Shown: piece after piece, positions 50,380 to 59,313 of the stretch | How the letters are laid out: each line of letters begins with the position of its first letter | Numbering within the stretch: position 1 is the first letter of the stretch | Assembly (NCBI GenBank): GCA_009996515.1 | Contig: JAACZV010000002.1 | Coordinates: forward strand, 58,117 to 122,116 | From: Comamonadaceae bacterium | GTDB lineage: Bacteria; Pseudomonadota; Gammaproteobacteria; Burkholderiales; Burkholderiaceae_C | Direction: 5' to 3' | Length of the DNA stretch: 64,000 nt | The notes under the pieces: generated by a model | What the model saw: only the letters and a program-made list of their open reading frames with translations | Databases searched by the model: none | What the model was told of the DNA's origin: nothing | Position numbers and translations under genes: made by a program

Positions 50380-51306
50380 TCAGTCGTTCCAGGCCAGGTG
50401 CTGGGCCACGGCCATGGAGATGGGCTGGCCGCTGTTGGCCTCGAAGTAGCTGTAGCCGGGGCAGGGGTTCACCTCGAAGCAGAACACCCGCTCGTCGGGC
50501 GTCAGGCGCAGGTCGATGCCGGAGAACTCCAGGCCCAGCGCGCGGGTGAGGGCCACGCAGCGCTGCGACAGCTCGTCGCCGAGTTCCGTCGCCGTCAGGC
50601 GGGCGGCCTCACCGACCTGGCTCCTGGCGTAGCGATAGTCCACCGCCTCGGACTCGATGCGCGTCGCGAACACCCGCTGGCCCACCACGTGCACGCGCAC
50701 GTCGGTGCCCGGCACATAGGCCTGGAACTGCGTGGGGCACCAGCGCACCGAGGCCAGGCGGGCCAGGTCTTTCTCGTCGAAGGTCTGCACGATGGAGCGC
50801 ACGCCGCTGATGGACTTGTAGATGATGCGGCCGTGCTGCTCGCGAAACGCCAGCACCGCGTGCGGGTCGGTCGTGATCAGCGAGGCCGGGATTTCGAAGC
50901 CGTGCTCGCGGATCAGCTGCGCCTGGTAGGGCTTGGAGGAGTTGGACCCCATGGCCGCGATGCGGTTGACCACTCGGGCCGGGCTGATCTCGGTCCAGCG
51001 GATCAGCGTGTCGTGCAGCGCGTTGCAATGCAGGGTCAGCGGCGAGTCCTTGGGCTCGTCCTTCAGCTCGGGCAGGCGGCCTTGGTCCATCAGCCGCGAA
51101 TAGACGCCGCGCACCGAATCGAGGGCGATGCCCTCGCCGGCTATCTCCAGCCAGCCGGTCAGGCCGGCGTCGCCGAGCTCGAAGGCCATCTCGGTGTGCT
51201 CGAAATGGCGCTGGTTGAACCAGCGGTAGGGCGCGCCGAGACGGTCCAGCGCCTCGCCCACCAGCGTCAGCGGCGACTCGGAGGGAATGCCGCACAGCAG
51301 GATCAT
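50380..51306 (-). CDS. ATP-grasp ligase resembling RimK/graspetide (MvdD-type) enzymes
   Basis: 308 residues. Pre-ATP-grasp part MILLCGIPSESPLTLVGEAL with VRGVYSRLMDQGRL, then a SNSSKPYQAQLIREHGFEIP linker, ATP-binding Lys in IIYKSISGVRSIV, FQAYVPGTDVRVHVVGQRVF, and metal-binding GIDLRLTPDERVFCFEVNPC. This layout matches the ATP-grasp ligases that form side-chain ester or amide links in graspetides. ATGA overlap with the gene upstream, so the pair is co-translated. The substrate is unknown; the Lys/Asp/Glu-rich neighbour protein is the obvious candidate. Confidence 0.82.
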   Translation of the reverse strand: MILLCGIPSESPLTLVGEALDRLGAPYRWFNQRHFEHTEMAFELGDAGLTGWLEIAGEGIALDSVRGVYSRLMDQGRLPELKDEPKDSPLTLHCNALHDTLIRWTEISPARVVNRIAAMGSNSSKPYQAQLIREHGFEIPASLITTDPHAVLAFREQHGRIIYKSISGVRSIVQTFDEKDLARLASVRWCPTQFQAYVPGTDVRVHVVGQRVFATRIESEAVDYRYARSQVGEAARLTATELGDELSQRCVALTRALGLEFSGIDLRLTPDERVFCFEVNPCPGYSYFEANSGQPISMAVAQHLAWND

Positions 51307-52058
51307 GCCGCCTCGCGGTGACGGGTCAGCGCGCCCAGCAGCGCGGTGATCAGGGGCGCGCCGCCGAGGCGCAGGTCGGGCGTCGGGCTGGCGCCGGCAA
51401 ACGACCAGGCCTGCGGCGCGGTGCGCACGAAGTCAATGCCCAGCAGCAGGGTGCCGCTCAACCCGGCCAGGCGCACGCAGGCTTCGGCGAGGGCCGGCGG
51501 CAGGGCCGGGCCGAAGGTGCGACCCGCCATGACCAGGACGCTGTCGACGGCAGCGCCCTGGGGCACCAGCCGGCGCGCGCCGCGGGCCTCGTCGAGGCGG
51601 TCGCGTGAGGTCTGGCGGTAGGCGGCCACCGGCAGCCCGGCCTGGCGTGCCAGCCAGGCCCATTCGGACTCCATGCGCCAGGCGCCGCACAGCCCCTGCG
51701 GCGTCGGCCGGTTGATCACCGGGCATGGCAGCGCGAACAGCCAGCTCAGGAAGAAGGCCACCAGCTCCTGCTGCACATAAGCCTGGTCGGCCTCCGGCGC
51801 CTGGCGCCAATGGCCTATGGGTACCGTGTAGAGCCGGTTCAGCACGCCCTGCAGGCCGGCGCCGTCGATCTGCAGGCCGGCCTCGGTGCGCAGGCGCAGC
51901 GTCCAGCCGCGGCGGCCTTCGAGGCGGTGCTCCTGGAAGTCGCTCAGCGCCAGCTGGTCGGCGCTGAGGATCTCCAGCGGCTGCAGGCCCCGCGCCCGCA
52001 GCTGCTGGCCGGCCCAGGCGGCGGCGGCGTCATGGGCGTCGCAGAGAACCAGCCACAT
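51303..52058 (-). CDS. degenerate ATP-grasp-like partner protein
   Basis: 251 residues from ATG 52058. Its layout follows the adjacent ATP-grasp enzyme: an N-terminal Rossmann-like half (MWLVLCDAHDAAAAWAGQQL), GVLNRLYTVPIG parallel to VRGVYSRL, a WAWLARQAGLPVAAY linker and a C-terminal LSGTLLLGIDFV. The ATP-binding Lys segment and the E-x-N metal motif are missing and the protein is 57 residues shorter. It may be a substrate-binding or scaffolding partner. Homology is inferred by eye. Confidence 0.65.
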   Translation of the reverse strand: MWLVLCDAHDAAAAWAGQQLRARGLQPLEILSADQLALSDFQEHRLEGRRGWTLRLRTEAGLQIDGAGLQGVLNRLYTVPIGHWRQAPEADQAYVQQELVAFFLSWLFALPCPVINRPTPQGLCGAWRMESEWAWLARQAGLPVAAYRQTSRDRLDEARGARRLVPQGAAVDSVLVMAGRTFGPALPPALAEACVRLAGLSGTLLLGIDFVRTAPQAWSFAGASPTPDLRLGGAPLITALLGALTRHREAA

Positions 52059-52081
52059 GGTGCGCGTCGTCCCCGGCCGGC

Positions 52082-53776
52082 CTAGCAGCCCTTGCAGCCA
52101 TCCTTCTCGTTCGTCAGCGCGCCGCTGCCGAGGTCGGGCCTCAGCTCGGGCGAGATGAAGGTGGACAGGCTGGCCACCACGGCCTCCAGCTGCGCCATGC
52201 GCTGCTCCAGGCCGCCGCCAGGCCCGGCGGGGTCTATGCCCGGCGGCAGCTGCGGGCCGGTCTCGACGATGAGCTTGGGATCGATGTTCTCCGCGGCCGG
52301 CGGCTTCTCGAACTCCAGCTTCTCGTTCTTGAATTCCTTGTGGTGGTCCTTGAGCTCCTTGTGCTCCTTCTGGTCCTTGTGGTCCTTGGCGTCCTTGAAC
52401 TGCTTGTGGTCGGGGCTGTCCTTGGCGTCCTTGTGATCCTTGTGTTCCTTGACCTCTTTGTGGTCCTTGAGGTCCTTGGATTCCTGCTTGAAGTCCTTGA
52501 GCTCGGGCTTGAGCTTCTCCAGCGGCTTGTCGCTGAGCTTGGGCGCGGCGCCGGCCGCGGCGCCCTGCATGCCGCCGCCCAGCTGGCCGGGCATGCCGGG
52601 GAAGGCCGGATCGCCGGGCTGGATCGGGAAGCTGGGCCCCTCCACGATGATCTTGCCCGGTGGCAGCTCGGGCACGCGCTTCTCGAACTTCAGCTCCTTG
52701 TGCTCCAGCTTCTCGATCTTGAGCTCCTTGTGCTCGAGCTTCTCGACCTTGTGCTCCTTCACCTCGATCTTCTCGTGCTTGTGATCCTTGAAGTCCTTGA
52801 TGACGGACTTGGCCGGTGCCGTGCACATGCTGATGTTCAGCGCCGCCAGCACGTCGGCGATCGGGTTGGCGATGCCATGCCCGTCGCTGCTGCCGGCGAA
52901 GTGCAGGCCCACCACGTTGACCGAGCCGTCCACGACGGCCGAGCCGGAGTCGCCGTGATCGCCGAAGGCGGCGTTGTGCGCGGTGTCGGGGCGGATGCCG
53001 ATCTGGTGGGTCAGCGTCTTCACGCCGATGCCGTTGCCGTAGTCGATGTTGACGGACAGGCTGATGCTGTCGACGAAGCCATAGGTCAGCCCGGTGGTGC
53101 GGCCGCGCTTGCGCACCGGCATGTTCAGCGTGGCCGCGGCGGTGCCGGCCACCTTGCCGATGTCGACGATCTCGCAGGAGTAGCCGCGGCCCGACAGCGA
53201 GGACACCGCGCAGTCGACTGAGGCCGTCAACGCCGCGCGCTGCAGCGTGCCGATGACGTTGGCCGGGCACTGGCCGCCGTCCACGCGGCCGGGCTGGGCC
53301 ATGGTGTCGCCCGCATGCCAGCCGTTGTCTATGCACATCACGTGGAAGTTGGACAGCAGCAGCGGGTTGCCGCTGGCGTTGTCCTTCACGATGGCGCCCA
53401 GCGTGCCGACGAAGACGTAGCCGCCGACCGCACGGCACGGCCCGATGCTGATGCCGCCCTTGACCGGGTCGTAGTTGCCCGCGTCCGCCTGCAGGCTGAC
53501 GTCGCTCTCGGGCTTCTTGTTCTTCATCGCGTCATGCAGGAAGTAGCGGCGCTCGATGACGTCGGTCTTGACGCCGTCGAAGTGGTCCGGCACGCGCTCC
53601 GCGGCCGGTACATCGCCCTTCTTCTGCGCCACCATGACGCGGATCGCGATCTCGTCGGTGCGCTTGCCGCCGACATACTTGAACCCGACGTCCACCGCCG
53701 TGACGCCTGGCCGTTTCAGCAACTGCTCCTCGAGGCTTTCCTTGAGGGCGACGACTTCCAGCACCGGCTTGCTCAT
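52082..53776 (-). CDS. S1-type (NAL1-like) serine protease with Lys/Asp/Glu/His-rich repeats and Cys-containing tail
   Basis: 564 residues, AGGAGG five bases before ATG. Residues 1-80 are a small domain also found alone at 50136-50357. Residues 95-315 form a trypsin-like protease: H145 (LLLSNFHVMC), D188 (TASVDCAVSS), S277 (FGDHGDSGSAVVDG). There is no signal peptide. Residues 325-365 and 415-492 are tracts of K-x-x-K/KDHK/KEHK units (KLEHKELKIEKLEHKELKFE), separated by a Pro/Gly linker. A short coiled coil (LEQRMAQLEAVVASL) precedes the end EKDGCKGC. Its two ATP-grasp neighbours make modification of these tracts or the tail plausible. Confidence 0.85.
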   Translation of the reverse strand: MSKPVLEVVALKESLEEQLLKRPGVTAVDVGFKYVGGKRTDEIAIRVMVAQKKGDVPAAERVPDHFDGVKTDVIERRYFLHDAMKNKKPESDVSLQADAGNYDPVKGGISIGPCRAVGGYVFVGTLGAIVKDNASGNPLLLSNFHVMCIDNGWHAGDTMAQPGRVDGGQCPANVIGTLQRAALTASVDCAVSSLSGRGYSCEIVDIGKVAGTAAATLNMPVRKRGRTTGLTYGFVDSISLSVNIDYGNGIGVKTLTHQIGIRPDTAHNAAFGDHGDSGSAVVDGSVNVVGLHFAGSSDGHGIANPIADVLAALNISMCTAPAKSVIKDFKDHKHEKIEVKEHKVEKLEHKELKIEKLEHKELKFEKRVPELPPGKIIVEGPSFPIQPGDPAFPGMPGQLGGGMQGAAAGAAPKLSDKPLEKLKPELKDFKQESKDLKDHKEVKEHKDHKDAKDSPDHKQFKDAKDHKDQKEHKELKDHHKEFKNEKLEFEKPPAAENIDPKLIVETGPQLPPGIDPAGPGGGLEQRMAQLEAVVASLSTFISPELRPDLGSGALTNEKDGCKGC

Positions 53777-53890
53777 GCGGGCCTCCTGTGGAGCGGGCTT
53801 GAGCTCAATTTAGGCGCCGTGCCGGGCAAATCCTTCCTCAAGGCAGAGGAGCAGTCCGAAAGCTAGGGGGCGGCCCGCGCCGCCGCGCGC

Positions 53891-54538
53891 TCAGCCCCTG
53901 ATGAGGCGCCAGGCCGGCAGCGTCCAGCCCGCCCACAGCGCCAGGCCGCGCAGCAGCACCGCCGTCGCGGCCGCGGCGCTGATGCTGGCCCATTGCGGCC
54001 AGTCCAGTGCTACCGCCACCACCAGCACCCAGCCGCCGACGAAGCTGCACAGCGCATAAGGCCTATGGTCATGGAAGGCGGCCGGGATCTCGTTGCAGAC
54101 GATGTCGCGCAGCACGCCGCCGAACACGGCCGTGATGACGCCCATCAGCACGGCCACGATGGCCGGCATGCCGGCGTCCAGCGCCACCAGCGTGCCGTTG
54201 GCGGTGAACAGGCCCAGGCCCAGCGCGTCGGGCCACTGGATGGCGCGCTCGGTCAGCGCCAGGTGGCGGTGGCGCATCAACAGCATGGCCGCCAGGCACA
54301 GCCCCATCAACACCCACAGCCAGTCGGCATGGTCGACCCAGAAGAAGGGGCGGCGGTCCAGCAGCACGTCGCGCAGCGTGCCGCCGCCGAAGGCCGACAG
54401 GCCGGCGACGACAAACAGGCCGACCATGTCGAGCTGCTTGCGCGCGCCGGCCAGCAGGCCGGAGGCCGCGAAGGCGAGCGTGGCGGCGATCTCGACGGCC
54501 GCCTGCAGGGTGGAGAAGTTGATGACGGGAGGCTTCAT
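53891..54538 (-). CDS. TRIC-like cation channel family (UPF0126)
   Basis: 215 residues with two repeated three-helix units, each carrying a glycine-rich kink: GLSAFGGGTLRDVLLDRRPF and GVITAVFGGVLRDIVCNEIP. This GGG.LRD repeat is diagnostic of the bacterial TRIC/YadS-YicG family of trimeric monovalent-cation channels. 22 bp downstream of the UvrD-like gene on the same strand. Confidence 0.92.
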   Translation of the reverse strand: MKPPVINFSTLQAAVEIAATLAFAASGLLAGARKQLDMVGLFVVAGLSAFGGGTLRDVLLDRRPFFWVDHADWLWVLMGLCLAAMLLMRHRHLALTERAIQWPDALGLGLFTANGTLVALDAGMPAIVAVLMGVITAVFGGVLRDIVCNEIPAAFHDHRPYALCSFVGGWVLVVAVALDWPQWASISAAAATAVLLRGLALWAGWTLPAWRLIRG

Positions 54539-54559
54539 GGGGGGCGCATCATCGCCCGC

Positions 54560-56518
54560 TCACCCGAGCAGCTCGGCATCCCGCAGGAAACGGGACGGGC
54601 GGCCGGGGTCGAAGGTCAGCGTGAGGCGGCTCTTGGCACGCGTCATGGCCACGTACAGCAGGTTGCGGTTCTCGGTCGAGCCATCGCCGAACTCGCCCCG
54701 GGACAGGTGGGGCAGCACGACATGGTCGAACTCCAGCCCCTTGGCCGCCTCGATGCTGGACAGCACCACGCGCTCGCTGGCGCGCAGCCGCCGCCGCGCG
54801 CTGTCCATGGCCGAGAACATGCGGAAGGCGCCGTCCAGGCCCGCGCCGCCCTCCACGGCCTCGGTCAGGGCCAGGCGGTGCAGCTGCGCCACGTTGTCGG
54901 CCACCTGCTGGGCATCGGCCCGGCGCACCAGCACGCGCGCGGCCAGCCGCTGCGGGTCCAGCGTCTGCAGGAACGTGGCCTCGAAGGCGCCGACGTCGGC
55001 GTCGCGCAGCAGCGCCAGGGCGGCTTCCAGCGGCCGCCGCGCCGCCGCGTGGGCGCTGCGCAGCACATGGGCATCGACGAAGCGGCGCGTCGAGTCCGGG
55101 TCGGCCGAGGCTTCGGCCACGGCCCGGCGCTGGGCCTCGGCGCCGTCCAGGTGGCGCAGCTCGAGGCTGTCGATGCGGGCACCCGAGAACAGCAGCCAGG
55201 CCTCCAGCAGCCGGGCGCGCTGCGCCGCGTCCTCGAAGCCGGCGTAGTCGCCGCGCGCATGGGCGTGCAGGCCGCGCACCAGCAGCGTCTCGGGGCGCTC
55301 CAGATAGGGGGTGAAGCCGGCCGTGCCATAGGGCAGGCCCAGGCGCAGCAGCTCATGCTCGATCAGCACGGACTGCGCGGCATGGCGCAACAGCACGCGC
55401 AGGCTGCCGGGTGCCGCCTGCTGCAGGTGGGCCTGGGCCTGGCGCGCGACGAAGGCGGCGCCCAGCCGGGGCGATTCGCAGGGCTCCAGCCGGATGTCCG
55501 TGCGCAGCGCCGCGTCGGCCGCATAGGGCTTGCGGGCCAGCGCGCCGACGTGGCGGGCCAGCTGCGGACTGAAGCGGTGGCTGAGCGTCAGCGGCCGCAC
55601 TTCCGGCGTGCCGATCTCGGCGCGGAAATGCTCGCCCATGAAGCCGGCCTCGGCACCGGTCTGTGCGTGGATGACCTGGTCGCGATCGCCCACGCCCACG
55701 AAGGCCGCGCGCGGGTTGGCGGCCAGCACGGCCTTGAGCACGTTGAAGGCGGCGCGGTTCACGTCATGCATCTCATCCACGCAGACCAGCGTCAGCCCCA
55801 GCCGCAGCACCTCGTCACCGGCGGCTATCGCGCCGCTCAGCAGCAGCCGGGCCAGGTCGTAGCTGCCGTCGCCCTGGAAGCGGAACTCGGGCCGGTCGGG
55901 GTGGCCGCCGCGGCGGATGAACTCGTAGCAGGCCCAGGCGCGCAGCGTGAGATAGCCCAGGCCCAGCTCGTCGGCCAGCGCCGGCGTCAGGCGCTCCTCG
56001 GGGTCCAGATGCTCGAGCAGCATGCGGCCCTTGAGCAGGTCGAAGGACTTCAGCAGGCCCTCGACCAGGTCGCCCGGCTGCGCCTCGTTCAGCAGTTCGT
56101 CGGGATAGGGTTCGTCCGGCAGCGACTGGGCGCGCTCGATGGCACGCAACACATAGGGCTTGACCTGTTCATGCGAGGCGACGAGGCGGGTCTTGCAGCC
56201 CTCGGCGGCTTCCAGCACGGCAAGGCCGAAGGCCTCGAAGGTCTGGATGCGCAGCTGCTGCACGACCGCGCGCGGCACGCCGATATGGGCCAGCCTGTCC
56301 TTCAGCGCCGCGACGGCCGGGGCCGTGTAGGTCAGGGCCAGCACGGTGGCCGGTGGCGCACCGCGCTGCAGCGCCTGCGCGATGCGCAGCGCCAGCGTCG
56401 TCGTCTTGGCCGCGCCGGCGTTGGCCTCCACCAGCAGCAGGCGGGTCTTGAGCAGCTGGATGGCGCGCTGTTCGTCGCTGGGCGTGATGTGGGAGGGTTG
56501 AAAGACAGCGTCGCTCAT
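54560..56518 (-). CDS. UvrD/REP-like superfamily 1 helicase
   Basis: 652 residues from ATG 56518 (longer upstream frames cross the egtD gap). Walker A LVEANAGAAKTTTLALRI, motif II VCVDEMHDVN, motif III FVGVGDRDQVIH, motif V SIEAAKGLEFDHVVLPHL and motif VI LLYVAMTRAKSRL. The Walker A is altered (AGAAKTTT). Possible DNA repair or replication-restart role. Single cytoplasmic enzyme without an obvious nuclease domain. Confidence 0.9.
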   Translation of the reverse strand: MSDAVFQPSHITPSDEQRAIQLLKTRLLLVEANAGAAKTTTLALRIAQALQRGAPPATVLALTYTAPAVAALKDRLAHIGVPRAVVQQLRIQTFEAFGLAVLEAAEGCKTRLVASHEQVKPYVLRAIERAQSLPDEPYPDELLNEAQPGDLVEGLLKSFDLLKGRMLLEHLDPEERLTPALADELGLGYLTLRAWACYEFIRRGGHPDRPEFRFQGDGSYDLARLLLSGAIAAGDEVLRLGLTLVCVDEMHDVNRAAFNVLKAVLAANPRAAFVGVGDRDQVIHAQTGAEAGFMGEHFRAEIGTPEVRPLTLSHRFSPQLARHVGALARKPYAADAALRTDIRLEPCESPRLGAAFVARQAQAHLQQAAPGSLRVLLRHAAQSVLIEHELLRLGLPYGTAGFTPYLERPETLLVRGLHAHARGDYAGFEDAAQRARLLEAWLLFSGARIDSLELRHLDGAEAQRRAVAEASADPDSTRRFVDAHVLRSAHAAARRPLEAALALLRDADVGAFEATFLQTLDPQRLAARVLVRRADAQQVADNVAQLHRLALTEAVEGGAGLDGAFRMFSAMDSARRRLRASERVVLSSIEAAKGLEFDHVVLPHLSRGEFGDGSTENRNLLYVAMTRAKSRLTLTFDPGRPSRFLRDAELLG

Positions 56519-56565
56519 GGGCACGGATTGTCCCGTGCCCTCCGACCGGGCCTGCCGGCTCGGCC

Positions 56566-57549
56566 TCAGCGTCCGGGTGTCGGGCCCACGGCCTCCAGCC
56601 ACAACAGGGCGAACCAGCCGTTCTGATCCGTCCACGCCTTGCCCGGCGCGAAGCCGGCCCGCGCGGCCATGGCCTGGAAGCCCGACACGGTGTACTTGTG
56701 CGAATGCTCGGTATGCAGCGTCTCGCCCTCGTCGAAGGCATAGGCCGTGTCGCCCAGGTGCAGCAGCAGCGGCCGCCGGGCGCGCAGATGCATCTCGACG
56801 CGGCGGTAGGCCGGGTTGTAGAAGGCCAGGTGCTCGAAGCCGTCGGCGGGAAATTCGGCGCCCAGCTCCCTCCGCGCGCGTGCCAGCAGGTTGAGATTGA
56901 AGGCCGCCGTCACGCCGGCCGCGTCGTTGTAGGCGGCGTGCAGCAGGCTCGGGTCTTTCTCCAGGTCGATGCCGATCAGCAGGCCGCCGCCGGCCAGCTC
57001 GGCAGCGGCCAGGCGCAGGAAGGCATCGGCCTCGGCGGGCGTGAAGTTGCCGATGCTGGAGCCGGGAAAGAAGCCGACGCGCCGACTGCCGGCCGGGCAG
57101 GGCGGCAGCGCGTGCGGGCGCGTGAAGTCGGCCACCAGCGGCTGTATGGCCAAGCCGGGGTAGTCGGCAGCCAGGTCGCTGCAGGCGGCCAGCAGATGCG
57201 GGCCGGAGATGTCCACCGGCACGAACTGCACGCCGTCACGCGGCATGCGGTCCAGCAGCCGCCGCACCTTGCGCAGCGCGCCGGCGCCGTATTCGACCAG
57301 CTGCACCTGCGGGCCCAGCTGCGCCGCCATGTCGGCCGCGTGGGCCTGCAGCAGGGCCAGCTCGGTGCGCGTGGGGTAGTACTCGGGCAGATCGCAGATC
57401 CGCTCGAACAGCCTGGAGCCGGCCTCGTCATAGAAATACTTGGGCGAGATGGCCTTGGGGCTGCGGCACAGCGCCGCGTGCAGGTCGGCGGCGAACTGCG
57501 CGTGATCGCCGTGGGGCTGCGGTTCATGCCATGGGGCGCCTGTTTTCAT
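56566..57549 (-). CDS. egtD: L-histidine N(alpha)-methyltransferase, ergothioneine pathway
   Basis: 327 residues. Converts histidine to hercynine with three SAM-dependent methylations. SAM motif VEYGAGALRKVRRLL, SPKYFYDEAGSRLFERI near the start, FFPGSSIGNFTPAEA and a C-terminal HSHKYTVSGFQAMAARAGF fit EgtD. Start overlaps the egtB stop (ATGA), so the two-gene unit makes hercynine and then the sulfoxide. Confidence 0.95.
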   Translation of the reverse strand: MKTGAPWHEPQPHGDHAQFAADLHAALCRSPKAISPKYFYDEAGSRLFERICDLPEYYPTRTELALLQAHAADMAAQLGPQVQLVEYGAGALRKVRRLLDRMPRDGVQFVPVDISGPHLLAACSDLAADYPGLAIQPLVADFTRPHALPPCPAGSRRVGFFPGSSIGNFTPAEADAFLRLAAAELAGGGLLIGIDLEKDPSLLHAAYNDAAGVTAAFNLNLLARARRELGAEFPADGFEHLAFYNPAYRRVEMHLRARRPLLLHLGDTAYAFDEGETLHTEHSHKYTVSGFQAMAARAGFAPGKAWTDQNGWFALLWLEAVGPTPGR

Positions 57550-58688
57550 CGGGCCAGCCTCAGTCCGCTGAACTGCCAGCGCGCGGCCGGCGGGAAGAAG
57601 TTGCGATAGCTGGGCCGGGCATGGCCCGGTGGCGTCGCGAGGCTGCCGCCGCGCAGCACCTGCTGGCCCACCATGAACTTGCCGTTGTACTCGCCCACGG
57701 CGCCGGCCGCGGGGCGAAAGCCCGGGTAGGGCGCATAGCTGGAGCGCGTCCATTGCCAGGCCTGGGTCGCGGCCTGCTCGAAGCCCGGTAGGCTGGCAGC
57801 GGCCTCCCACTCGAACTCGGTGGGCAGCCGCGCGCCGGCCCATTCGGCGTAGGCGCAGGCCTCGTAGAAGCTGAGCTGCATGACGGGGGCGTCCGCGTCC
57901 AGCGGCTGTACGCCGTGCAGGCCGAAGACGCGGCCGTTCTCCAGCCAGTAGGCCGGCCGCTGCCAGCCCTGGGCCTGCACGGCGGCCCAGCCATCGGACA
58001 GCCACAGCAGCGGCTCGCGATAGCCGCCCGCCTCGATGAAGTCGGCGTACTCGCCGCAGGTCACGAGCCGATTGCTGATCTCGAACGGGGCCAGCAGCAC
58101 CTGGTGACGCGGGCCTTCGTTGTCGAAGGCAAAGCCCTCGCCGCCATGGCCCACGTCGACGATGCCGCCGGCATGCGGCAGCCAGGCCTGGCGCGGCGCC
58201 CGGGCCGGTGCCGGCGGGCGGGCGTCATAGGCCGGCAGCAGCGGGTTGCAGGAGAAGGCGTGCAGGAGGTCGGTGAGCAGCAGTTCCTGGTGTTGCTGCT
58301 CATGCTGGCAGCCCAGCTCGATCAGCGCGCGGGCCTGGGCCGGCGCCTGCGGCAGCAGGTCGGCCAGCGCCGCGTCCACATGGGCGCGGTAGGCCTTGAT
58401 CTCGGCCAGCGATGGCCGGCTCAGCAGGCCGCGCTGCGGGCGCGCATGGCGCGGGCCCAGGCTCTCGTAATAGGAGTTGAACAGGCGCGGCCAGCGCTCG
58501 TCGAAGACGCGGTAGCCCGGCAGATGGGGCGCCAGCACCAGGGTTTCGAAGAACCAGGTCGTGTGCGCCAGATGCCATTTGGCGGGGCTGGCCTCGGGCA
58601 TGGACTGCAGCTGGGCGTCCTCGTCGGATAGCGGCGCGGCCAGGGCCAGCGTGCGGGCGCGGGTGTTGCGGAGCAGCGCGTTCAGCAT
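57546..58688 (-). CDS. egtB: ergothioneine sulfoxide synthase
   Basis: 380 residues from ATG 58688. N-terminal DinB-like part with WHLAHTTWFFET and the iron-binding GCQHEQQHQELLLTD (H-x3-H-x-E); C-terminal formylglycine-type fold with NRLVTCGEYADFIEAGGY, RLPTEFEWEAAA and GGSLATPPGHARPSYRNFF. Joins hercynine to a thiol (cysteine or gamma-glutamylcysteine). No EgtC or EgtE is adjacent; a separate lyase is presumably encoded elsewhere. Confidence 0.95.
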   Translation of the reverse strand: MLNALLRNTRARTLALAAPLSDEDAQLQSMPEASPAKWHLAHTTWFFETLVLAPHLPGYRVFDERWPRLFNSYYESLGPRHARPQRGLLSRPSLAEIKAYRAHVDAALADLLPQAPAQARALIELGCQHEQQHQELLLTDLLHAFSCNPLLPAYDARPPAPARAPRQAWLPHAGGIVDVGHGGEGFAFDNEGPRHQVLLAPFEISNRLVTCGEYADFIEAGGYREPLLWLSDGWAAVQAQGWQRPAYWLENGRVFGLHGVQPLDADAPVMQLSFYEACAYAEWAGARLPTEFEWEAAASLPGFEQAATQAWQWTRSSYAPYPGFRPAAGAVGEYNGKFMVGQQVLRGGSLATPPGHARPSYRNFFPPAARWQFSGLRLAR

Positions 58689-58787
58689 GGGGGCGACCGT
58701 AGCGCAGTCTGCTGCCAACGATATGTCAGTGAAGGCCGGGCGAAAGCCGGGTCGCACCCCTAGGGTGCACGGTGCTGCCGTGGACGC

Positions 58788-59159
58788 TCAGGGCTGGCGT
58801 GCCGCGAGCGGCCAGGCCGCCAGCAGGCCCAGCACGATGCCGCAGCCATCGGCCAGCAGGTCCAGCGCGTCGGCGCTGCGCGGCGGCAGCCAGCCCTGGG
58901 CGATCTCGATGGCGGCGCCGTAGGCGAGCAGGGCCAGCGCGAGCCGGCCCCAATGCCTTGGGCTGGGCCACAGCGCCCAGACGCCGGCAAAGGCCAGCGC
59001 CGCGAAGGCGAGGGCGTGGTTGGACTTGTCCCAGCCGGTGCTGACGCTGCGGGGCGGGTCGGGCACCAGGGCCAGGTAGCTGATGGTGATCAGCAGGACG
59101 GCCAGCAGCGCGCGCCACAGCGGGCGCTGGGCGATGGCGAGGCGGATCAGGCGGGACAT
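58788..59159 (-). CDS. VanZ-like membrane protein
   Basis: 123 residues from ATG 59159; an ATG at 59171 adds four. Hydrophobic helices LLAVLLITISYLALVP, NHALAFAALAFAGVWAL, LALALLAYGAAIEIAQGWL and CGIVLGLLAAWPLA, with the VanZ-type SNHALAFA and AIEIAQGWLPPRSADALDLL pattern. Function in this family is poorly defined. Confidence 0.85.
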   Translation of the reverse strand: MSRLIRLAIAQRPLWRALLAVLLITISYLALVPDPPRSVSTGWDKSNHALAFAALAFAGVWALWPSPRHWGRLALALLAYGAAIEIAQGWLPPRSADALDLLADGCGIVLGLLAAWPLAARQP

Positions 59160-59313
59160 GGCGGGCCGCATTGTGGCCGCCGGCGCGAGCAGTACTGCCG
59201 TTTGAGGATGTTTCGCGGCCAGCCTGTGTCCAGGCGCCCACGGTGGCGGGCCCGGGCCGCGGCCGGTCGATACATTTGCCGCAGGCGCCCGTATGGGCGC
59301 CGGGGAGAGCCAC

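Noticed and set aside
52300..52800. Lys/Asp/His-rich tracts of the S1 protease as a sequencing or frame artefact
   Set aside because: The frame is open throughout, reads into a coherent coiled coil and Cys tail, and codon use matches the host.
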